Shown here: piece after piece, positions 1-4,655 of the stretch
Position numbering within the stretch: position 1 is the stretch's first letter
How the letters are laid out: the number at the start of each line of letters is the position of its first letter
Assembly (NCBI GenBank): GCA_031266635.1
Contig: JAISAN010000219.1
Coordinates: 1-5,318 of the forward strand
From: Treponema sp.
GTDB lineage: Bacteria > Spirochaetota > Spirochaetia > Treponematales > Breznakiellaceae
DNA: 5,318 nucleotides
Direction of reading: 5' to 3'
Position numbers and translations under genes: made by a program
The notes under the pieces: model-generated
The model's database searches: none
What the model saw: only the letters and a program-made list of their open reading frames with translations
What the model was told of the DNA's origin: nothing

Positions 1-379
1 TTTCGTCCGGGTACGGCGCGGCCCCGTTGTAAAGGACGATGAACTCCGGAAACGGCAGGGGAATCCGCTTCTCCCGGTAGATGTCCCTTGCCGCGGTAAT
101 ACCTTCGTAGATCCTGGCGGCGTACATCAGGATCCGCAGGGGCATGTTTTCATTTATGGTAGACTGATGTTCAAGCAGTATCACCAGCTTCCGGCCGATT
201 TCAAAGGAAATGTCGTTCATCCGGGCCTTAAAGAGAAGGCCCTCCAGGGTGTTGATGGTTACCGGTACGGAGGGATCGACGTTTACCCCGGCCAGGGCAC
301 CGTAGAGTTCCCGCAGGACCGCCGGTTCGCTGAAAAGCCACGAGAAAACGCTGTTTTTGTATTCGCGGTTTACGCCCAT
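1..379 (-). CDS. Rpn-family PD-(D/E)XK nuclease / putative transposase, N-terminal part (cut by left edge)
   Basis: The minus frame is open from an ATG at 379 to the window edge, giving 126 residues beginning MGVNREYKNSVFSWLF. Three segments identify it: NTLEGLLFKARMNDISFEI (about residues 43-61), VILLEHQSTINENMPLRIL (66-84), and a further PLPFPEFIVLYNGA stretch. This arrangement is typical of Rpn/transposase_31-type proteins with a PD-(D/E)XK nuclease fold. D56 and the E70-x-Q72 pair are the likely catalytic residues, and they are intact. Family members are DNA endonucleases linked to recombination and often occur in many near-identical copies in treponemes; the exact role here is unknown. 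The start is moderately sure: a GGGGGAGG run lies only 2 bases before the ATG, and an AAGG lies 11 bases before. A TTG at 424 is an in-frame alternative preceded by two stops. The rest of the protein lies outside the window, so it could be whole or degraded further on. Confidence 0.85.
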   Translation of the reverse strand, partial: MGVNREYKNSVFSWLFSEPAVLRELYGALAGVNVDPSVPVTINTLEGLLFKARMNDISFEIGRKLVILLEHQSTINENMPLRILMYAARIYEGITAARDIYREKRIPLPFPEFIVLYNGAAPYPDE

Positions 380-511
380 CGCCTCCCCCGCCTTCAGGTT
401 AGGGCCTTTCCCGGCAAATTTCAATCATCAGGCCGCCCGCAGGGCAAAACCCCGCCTGTCAGAGAAACGCCTAAAGATTTTCATGCTCCTAATTTGGGTA
501 TTTTGGGCGCA

Positions 512-546
512 TTTCCTTTCTTTGCGCGCAGCGCAAAGAAAGGAAA
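512..546. repeat. Perfect 16-bp inverted repeat (hairpin 2 of copy A)
   Basis: TTTCCTTTCTTTGCGC (512-527) and its exact reverse complement (531-546) are separated by only GCA, which would form a very stable hairpin. The outer stem is a polypurine/polypyrimidine tract and the inner stem is alternating GC. It fills the variable hairpin 2 slot of repeat copy A. It lies upstream of both flanking genes and has no T-run after it on either strand, so it is not placed like an intrinsic terminator for a gene in this window. Confidence 0.85.
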
Positions 547-579
547 CCGGGCTTTCCGGGGCTCCGCTATCGCTCCGGC

Positions 580-594
580 CCCGCCTGCGGCGGG
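580..594. repeat. 6-bp hairpin (hairpin 1 of copy A)
   Basis: CCCGCC, loop TGC, GGCGGG. This occupies the same slot as the much longer 43-base hairpin in copy B, so the two copies differ greatly in hairpin length here while their flanking blocks stay nearly identical. Confidence 0.7.
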
Positions 595-622
595 TCTAAA
601 CCCCTCCAATCCCTTGCGCGGG

Positions 623-840
623 CGAAAAAACAGGGCAGTGAAGAATATGAACCACAAAGGCGCAGTGGACCAGATTCGCCGGCTTCATCCAACGCCCTTA
701 AAACATCCAATTCTGTGTTGCGGCATTTTTTGGGGCTCCCACCGCGTCCAATCCGCGGGAATGGGGTAAATTGTGTCAAAGTTAAGCGAATATAAGCCGC
801 CCGGAGGGCGGAACCACCGAAAGGCCGAACCGCCGTTCGG
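623..840. other. Non-coding segment between the two inverted repeat copies
   Basis: I see no credible gene here. A minus-strand open frame crosses it, but it is Pro/Arg/Gly-rich, continues through the palindromic repeats and has no recognisable domain. The stretch around 649-665 (AACCACAAAGGCGCAG) resembles the short intergenic repeat type with an AACCAC-AAGG core that turns up in many bacteria; that resemblance is from memory. At 747-759, TCCAATCCGCGGG resembles block 1 of copy A with about five bases missing, so it may be a decayed third block. The right end, 797-840, carries two hairpins listed separately. Confidence 0.5.
797..811. repeat. 6-bp hairpin, GGA loop
   Basis: CCGCCC (797-802), loop GGA, GGGCGG (806-811) is a perfect inverted repeat. 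It is the first of four hairpins between here and 956. Its GGA loop is the same as that of hairpin 2 in copy B, and GAA closes hairpin 1 of copy B, so short purine-rich loops recur on the plus strand. Confidence 0.7.
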
Positions 841-842
841 CC
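823..842. repeat. 8-bp hairpin abutting repeat copy B
   Basis: GGCCGAAC (823-830), loop CGCC, GTTCGGCC (835-842) is a perfect inverted repeat. Its last two bases are the first two bases of block 1 of copy B, so the hairpin may be an extra variable module attached to that element. Copy A has no matching hairpin in this position. Confidence 0.7.
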
Positions 843-866
843 CGCGCAAGGGATAGGAGGGGCTTG

Positions 867-909
867 TTCCCCCGGCGGAGGCGGCCGAAGGCCGCCACCG
901 CCGGGGGAA
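867..909. repeat. 43-base near-perfect hairpin (hairpin 1 of copy B)
   Basis: TTCCCCCGGCGG (867-878), A, GGCGGCC (880-886), loop GAA, GGCCGCC (890-896), A, CCGCCGGGGGAA (898-909). That is 19 base pairs interrupted by a single A-A mismatch, with a three-base loop, and almost all G-C pairs. It would be among the most stable folds in the window in either DNA or RNA form. Confidence 0.85.
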
Positions 910-939
910 TGGAGCGGAGCGGAACCCCGGATAGCCCGG

Positions 940-956
940 CCGCCGCGGAGCGGCGG
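940..956. repeat. 7-bp hairpin, GGA loop (hairpin 2 of copy B)
   Basis: CCGCCGC (940-946), loop GGA, GCGGCGG (950-956). This takes the place of the 35-base hairpin 2 in copy A, between the same conserved block 2 ending (AGCCCGG) and the same block 3 (TGCGCCC). Confidence 0.75.
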
Positions 957-981
957 TGCGCCCATCTTCCTATGCGTACAA

Positions 982-1010
982 CCTTACGGCACAGACCTGT
1001 AAGGCGCCTT
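982..1010. promoter_or_regulatory. Possible operator: inverted repeat plus palindrome upstream of the hydrolase gene
   Basis: CCTTAC (982-987) and GTAAGG (999-1004) form a 6-bp inverted repeat with an 11-base spacer, about one helical turn plus. This overlaps the perfect palindrome AAGGCGCCTT (1001-1010). The position, just upstream of a possible -35 box at 1024, would suit a dimeric regulator. With GC-rich DNA all around, chance is a serious alternative. Confidence 0.25.
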
Positions 1011-1023
1011 CCGCGGCCGCCGG

Positions 1024-1052
1024 TTTACATCCCAGGGTTTTTTCATTACAAA
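1024..1052 (+). promoter_or_regulatory. Possible sigma70-type promoter for the hydrolase gene
   Basis: TTTACA (1024-1029, five of six matches to TTGACA), a 17-base spacer, then TACAAA (1047-1052, four of six matches to TATAAT). It stands in a short AT-rich island at the end of a very GC-rich spacer. Transcription would begin at about 1058-1060, which coincides with the ATG at 1059, so the message may be leaderless. This fits the lack of a ribosome binding site before that ATG. Confidence 0.35.
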
Positions 1053-1058
1053 ATATTC

Positions 1059-3251
1059 ATGTCTTTTACCGGCCGGGACCCCTGTTCCCTGCTCTTTCTT
1101 GTATGGCTTGGTTTAGCGGCGGTTTTCCCCCTCCGGCCGCAGGAAAAAAAAGATCCCGATAATTTCCCCCTCCTCATCGGTACGGCGGACGGGCTCTACG
1201 GCCTGGACCTTTGGGGGGATCTAAGCCCCCTGTGGCAGGGCGGGGAGGTGCGGAAAATCGCGGCCGCCGGTAATTCCTGGGCCCTCCTCTCCTCCGCGGG
1301 GATCTTCTGGTCCGGCGACCTGTTAAACTGGGAAAACCGCAGCGCCGGGCTGCCGGTAAAAACGATTAAAATTTTTCAGAACGGGGAAAAATCTTTCCTC
1401 CCCATGGTGCAGGAAATTAAGGACCTGATGATCCACCCCGGCAATCCCGATCTTATGGTCTGCGCCGTCAAGGACACGGTGTACCTGTCCAGAGATTCGG
1501 GCCGCTCCTGGACCGGCCTGGGGATGCCCCCTTACCGCAGCAACGGCATTAAGGCCGCCGCCGCCGCCTACCTCCCGGAGCTGACGGTTTTCCTTTCCCA
1601 CAGCATCTACGGCATCCACTACCTCCAGCCCGATATATCCGGCGCCCGGTGGACGGAGTTGAACGACGGCATTGAGAAACTGGAAACCACCGGCAACCCC
1701 GACGAGGTCGCCGATATCGCCGTGGTCCAGGACGGCGGCGCGGCGGCCCAGGTCTATGTGTCCCAAAGTTTCCGCCGCCGGATCTACACCCTGGATTGGG
1801 GGCGGAAACGGTTCAACCTCCTCTGGTCCGATGCGGAGGCCGCCTTTGGGACCGTCGATTCCCTGAGCCCCGCGGCGCCGGAAGATAAGGCCCCGGGCCT
1901 CAGGGGGCTCCGTTTCGTGGCGGACGGCATGGTGGCGGAGATCAGCCACCGGGAGGGTCCGGGGGCCTTCCGCGGCCGGGAGGATATCCTGGGGATCGTC
2001 CGGGAGATCCCCCGCCACCTGGGGCTCGATCCCCTGTGCCTGGTGATCCGCTCCCCCCGCCGGGGGCCGGCCGGCGCCGCGGATAACCTTATCAACCTGA
2101 ATGAACTGGAGCTCCTCTTTGAGGGGGGCGCCGTGCGGCCGGAGGCGGAGCGGGCCCGGGACCGGGAGGGGCTCTACCTTCCGGTGAACCGGGCCATGGA
2201 GCAGCGGACCCTTAAACCCTTTCTGGACATCATCGCCGAACGGAATCTGAACATGGCGGTCATCGACATGAAGGACGATTACGGCCGCCTCCGCTTTACC
2301 CCCCTGAACCCGGATACCGCCCGCCGCGGCCGGGTCTTCCGGCCCCTGGACATCGACGCCTTCCTGGCGGAAATGAAGGGCCGGGGGATCTATACCGCCG
2401 CCAGAATCGTGGTCTTTAAGGACCCCGTCCTGGCGGGCCGGGAAGGGGGAAAGTACGCGATCTGGGATTCCCAGGCGGGGAAAGCCTGGGCGGGCTACTA
2501 CGACACCCGCCGTAAAAAAACCACCGATCAGGAGCGGGAGGAGGAAAAAAAGAACAGCCCCGATATCGAAATCCTCCCCGCCGCCGATCCGGAATTTGAA
2601 ATCCTCCGGACCTATTACGACGAGCGCTGGGTGGACCCCTATTCGGAGGAGGTCTGGGATTACATCGCCGATATAGCCGTCGAACTCCAGAACCGGGGCT
2701 TCGATGAAATTCAGTTCGATTATATCCGCTTCCCCACCGACGGGGTGAACCTGGAAAACGCCCGGTACCGCTGGCGGGACCAGGGCATGGACATGGAATC
2801 CGCCATCGTATCGTTCCTGCGGCATATCCGTTCCCGGGTCGCCGCCCCCCTTTCCATCGACATCTACGGCGCCAACGGCTGGTACCGCACCGGCGCCCGG
2901 ACCGGCCAGGAAGTGGAGCTTCTGGCCCCCTGGGTGGATGTGATCTGCCCCATGTATTACCCCAGCCACTTTGAGCAGGACTTTCTCGCCCAGGCCCCGG
3001 CGGAACTCCGCCCCTACCGGATTTATTTCCAGGGCACCCAGCGGACCAGCCGTATCGGCCGGGGGCAGGTTATCGTCCGCCCCTATGTGCAGGCCTTTTA
3101 CCTCAATGTCGCCTATGACCGCCAATATTACAACGCCGATTATGTCCGCCGTCAGACCGAGGGGGTCAGAGACGCCGGAAGCCCCGGCTTTACCTACTGG
3201 AACAATTCAGGCCGCTACGACGATATTCCTATTTTTCAGCCACCAGATTGA
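1059..3251 (+). CDS. Exported Asp-box / DUF4015-type putative glycoside hydrolase
   Basis: A 730-residue protein. Residues 10-24 (SLLFLVWLGLAAVF) look like a signal peptide core, with no lipobox cysteine. Residues 35-270 hold short beta-like units such as LLIGTADGLYGL and an Asp-box, SRDSGRSW (144-151), as in sialidase-like propellers. Residues 371-722 match the DUF4015 putative glycosyl hydrolase barrel: GLYLPVNRA, LNMAVIDMKDDYGRL (397-411), GIYTAARIVVFKDPVLA (443-459), WVDPYSEEVWDY (524-535), GFDEIQFDYIRFPTDG (547-562), SIDIYG (599-604), PMYYPSHF (631-638). Acidic residues D403, D406, D407, E550, D554 and D601 are candidates for the active site; substrate and reaction are unknown. A charged insert (481-510) interrupts the barrel. 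ATG 1059 is chosen because it opens the signal peptide; no ribosome binding site precedes it, and the ATG at 972 is the main alternative. The 3' end overlaps the convergent ATPase gene by 23 bases. Confidence 0.85.
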   Translation: MSFTGRDPCSLLFLVWLGLAAVFPLRPQEKKDPDNFPLLIGTADGLYGLDLWGDLSPLWQGGEVRKIAAAGNSWALLSSAGIFWSGDLLNWENRSAGLPVKTIKIFQNGEKSFLPMVQEIKDLMIHPGNPDLMVCAVKDTVYLSRDSGRSWTGLGMPPYRSNGIKAAAAAYLPELTVFLSHSIYGIHYLQPDISGARWTELNDGIEKLETTGNPDEVADIAVVQDGGAAAQVYVSQSFRRRIYTLDWGRKRFNLLWSDAEAAFGTVDSLSPAAPEDKAPGLRGLRFVADGMVAEISHREGPGAFRGREDILGIVREIPRHLGLDPLCLVIRSPRRGPAGAADNLINLNELELLFEGGAVRPEAERARDREGLYLPVNRAMEQRTLKPFLDIIAERNLNMAVIDMKDDYGRLRFTPLNPDTARRGRVFRPLDIDAFLAEMKGRGIYTAARIVVFKDPVLAGREGGKYAIWDSQAGKAWAGYYDTRRKKTTDQEREEEKKNSPDIEILPAADPEFEILRTYYDERWVDPYSEEVWDYIADIAVELQNRGFDEIQFDYIRFPTDGVNLENARYRWRDQGMDMESAIVSFLRHIRSRVAAPLSIDIYGANGWYRTGARTGQEVELLAPWVDVICPMYYPSHFEQDFLAQAPAELRPYRIYFQGTQRTSRIGRGQVIVRPYVQAFYLNVAYDRQYYNADYVRRQTEGVRDAGSPGFTYWNNSGRYDDIPIFQPPD

Positions 3252-3966
3252 GAAAACGCCGGGTCCGTTCCTCCCGGGGGTTCCGGAACAACTGGGCGGG
3301 ACTGCCCTGTTCCCGGATGATCCCCCCTTCCATAAAAAGGACCGTACCGGCAATATCACGGGCAAAGTTCATCTCGTGGGTCACGATGATCATGGTCATC
3401 CCCGTTCCGGCCAGCTCCCTGATAACCTGCAAAACCTCGCCGATCATCTCCGGGTCCAGGGCGCTGGTGGGCTCATCAAAAAGCATCACATCCGGGCCCA
3501 TAGCCAGGGAACGGGCAATAGCCACCCGTTGCTGCTGGCCCCCGGAAAGCTGCCAGGGGTAGGCGTCGGCCTTATCGCTCAGGCCCACCCTGGCCAGAAG
3601 CTCCAGTGCCCTGGCCTCCGCGTCCTTCCGGTGCATAATCCCCAGATCCACCGGGGCAAACATGACGTTTTTTTTGGCGCTCAGGTGGGGGAAAAGATTA
3701 AACTGCTGAAAAACCATGCCGATATTTCTGCGGGCCCGGTTCAGGTTCGCCCGTTTCCCGGTCAATTCATGGCCGTCAACGATCACCGTACCGGAGCTGG
3801 GTTTTTCCAGCATATTGAGGCAGCGCAAAAAGGTAGATTTCCCCGAACCCGAAGGACCAATAACGCAGATCACATCCCCTTCCCCGGCTTCCATACTGAT
3901 CCCCTTCAGGACTTCCAGGTTTCCAAAGGATTTATAGAGGTCTTTAACGAGTACCTTTGCGTCCAT
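3229..3966 (-). CDS. Polar amino acid ABC transporter, ATP-binding subunit (GlnQ/HisP type)
   Basis: A 245-residue ATPase that hydrolyses ATP at the inner face of the membrane to power amino acid uptake through the adjacent permease. All nucleotide-binding motifs are present: Walker A GPSGSGKST (37-45), Q-loop FQQFNLFPH (86-94), signature LSGGQQQR (140-147), Walker B MLFDEP with D164 and E165, D-loop SALD (168-171) and the switch histidine H197 in VTHEM. Length and the ending (FLNLVAEK) are normal for the family, so it is complete. The start at 3966 is supported by AAGAGG (3979-3974) seven bases upstream; this ATG lies 23 bases inside the end of the permease gene, implying coupled translation. 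A longer reading to 4095 would run backwards through permease sequence and is not credible. The stop at 3229 lies inside the 3' end of the opposing hydrolase gene. Substrate is best called polar amino acid; the exact one is unknown. Confidence 0.95.
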   Translation of the reverse strand: MDAKVLVKDLYKSFGNLEVLKGISMEAGEGDVICVIGPSGSGKSTFLRCLNMLEKPSSGTVIVDGHELTGKRANLNRARRNIGMVFQQFNLFPHLSAKKNVMFAPVDLGIMHRKDAEARALELLARVGLSDKADAYPWQLSGGQQQRVAIARSLAMGPDVMLFDEPTSALDPEMIGEVLQVIRELAGTGMTMIIVTHEMNFARDIAGTVLFMEGGIIREQGSPAQLFRNPREERTRRFLNLVAEK

Positions 3967-4627
3967 AATCAAGCCTCTTTTCAACATAGACGGAAATCCG
4001 GGACAACACCGTAATAACCGCCAGATACACGGCCCCCACAATAGTCCAGGTGGCAAAAGACAACATGGTTCTGCCAATGTATATTTTCGCCTCATAAACG
4101 ATTTCCGCCAGACTAATAACCGAAATAATCGAGGTGTCCTTAAGGCTGATAATGAACTGGTTTACCAGCGAGGGAATGGAAATCCGCACCGCCTGGGGCA
4201 GGATAATCTTGAACATGGCCCGGTTACGGGAAAGCCCCAGGCTCCGGGCCGCTTCCATCTGCCCCTTGTCAATGGCCTGTATGCCCCCCCGGAAAATTTC
4301 GGCGATATAAGCCCCGGCGTTCAAACTCAGGGTGATGATTCCCGCCGCCAGGGGGGAAAGGCGGAAATTCAGCCCCAGGGACTGGATGAGCTGGGGAACG
4401 CCAAAATACACAAAAAAAGTCTGGACCAAAAGGGGCGTACCCCTGATGGCCCAAATATAAAACCGGGCCAGAATCCGCAGGGGCCCCCGCTTCGACAAGC
4501 CGAAAAGGCAGGTAAAAAGCCCCAGAACAAGCGCGATAATCAAAGCCACTATCGTTGTTTCTACCGTGATGACCATCCCCCGCATTAACAGGGGAAAGAC
4601 ATCCCGGAATACCCGTGCAAAATCCAT
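3944..4627 (-). CDS. Polar amino acid ABC transporter permease (HisM/HisQ family)
   Basis: A 227-residue inner-membrane protein forming the transport channel, probably as a homodimer because only one permease gene is present. About five membrane segments are visible, near residues 17-43, 64-82, 91-112, 147-176 and 190-211. Family hallmarks are RGTPLLVQTFFVYFG (62-76), LNAGAYIAEIFRGGIQAI (102-119) and the EAA loop EAARSLGLSRNRAMFKIILPQA (125-146), which docks onto the ATPase. The length is normal. The start ATG at 4627 follows AAGGA (4638-4634) at a six-base spacing. The gene begins 28 bases after the binding-protein stop and overlaps the ATPase start, so the three are one operon transcribed leftward. 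Confidence 0.95.
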   Translation of the reverse strand: MDFARVFRDVFPLLMRGMVITVETTIVALIIALVLGLFTCLFGLSKRGPLRILARFYIWAIRGTPLLVQTFFVYFGVPQLIQSLGLNFRLSPLAAGIITLSLNAGAYIAEIFRGGIQAIDKGQMEAARSLGLSRNRAMFKIILPQAVRISIPSLVNQFIISLKDTSIISVISLAEIVYEAKIYIGRTMLSFATWTIVGAVYLAVITVLSRISVYVEKRLDYGRKGTR

Positions 4628-4655
4628 GTCCCGTCCTTAAACTACGGAATTTTCC

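Larger units (their letters stand above)
505..622 (-). repeat. Modular hairpin repeat, copy A
   Basis: Read on the minus strand, this 118-base element has five parts. Block 1 (622 to 601) starts CCCGCGCAAGGGATTGGA. Hairpin 1 (594 to 580) is CCCGCC-GCA-GGCGGG. Block 2 (about 578 to 547) ends CCCCGGAAAGCCCGG. Hairpin 2 (546 to 512) has 16-bp perfect arms. Block 3 (511 to 505) is TGCGCCC. Copy B at 841-963 has the same five parts in the same order on the opposite strand: block 1 matches at 21 of 22 positions, the last 21 bases of block 2 at 19, and block 3 exactly. The hairpins share no sequence between copies but remain perfectly paired in each. I do not know a name for this family. Similar GC-rich palindromic repeats are common between genes in some bacteria. 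Which strand is functional, if either, is unknown. Confidence 0.75.
841..963 (+). repeat. Modular hairpin repeat, copy B
   Basis: This is the plus-strand counterpart of copy A. Block 1 is 841-862 (begins CCCGCGCAAGGGATAGGA), hairpin 1 is 867-909, block 2 is 911-939 (ends CCCCGGATAGCCCGG), hairpin 2 is 940-956 and block 3 is TGCGCCC at 957-963. Block 1 contains AGGAGGGG (855-862), which looks like a ribosome binding site. The TTG that follows at 864 is only three bases after AGGAGG and would put 65 unlikely residues before a signal peptide, so I do not treat it as a start. GCGCA (844-848) is complementary to TGCGC (957-961), and the same pairing is possible in copy A, which could close the element into one folded unit. 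Confidence 0.75.

Noticed and set aside
427..483. Short minus-strand peptide MKIFRRFSDRRGFALRAA upstream of the Rpn-family gene
   Set aside because: Its GGAG lies one base before the ATG, it is only 18 residues long, and nothing else supports translation.
512..546. Perfect hairpin considered as an intrinsic terminator
   Set aside because: Neither strand has a T-run after it, and both flanking genes read away from it, so no gene in the window ends there.
167..769. 200-codon plus-strand frame at the left
   Set aside because: Its first part is antisense to the Rpn-family gene and the rest crosses repeat copy A; no family resemblance.
771..796. TTGTGT ... TATAAG considered as a promoter
   Set aside because: The spacer is only 14 bases and the following 260 bases contain four strong hairpins before any gene start.
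505..963. Repeat cluster considered as a CRISPR array
   Set aside because: The two copies are inverted rather than direct, the spacing is irregular, the internal hairpins are palindromes and there are no cas genes.
567..965. 132-codon minus-strand frame across the spacer
   Set aside because: It reads through palindromic repeats, is Pro/Gly/Arg-rich and has no recognisable domain. The repeats explain both its openness and its composition.
864..1058. 65-residue N-terminal extension of the hydrolase from TTG 864, with AGGAGGGG just upstream
   Set aside because: The ribosome-site-like bases belong to repeat block 1, the spacing is only three bases from AGGAGG, the extension is Arg/Pro/Ala-rich repeat translation, and it would bury the signal peptide.
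1323..3125. 600-codon open frame on the minus strand opposite the hydrolase gene
   Set aside because: It is an antisense shadow of a GC-rich gene: Gly/Pro/His/Val-heavy, no domain, while the plus strand encodes clear family motifs throughout.
2971..4014. 347-codon plus-strand frame spanning the hydrolase end and the ATPase
   Set aside because: It is an out-of-frame shadow of the hydrolase followed by antisense ATPase sequence; no domain.
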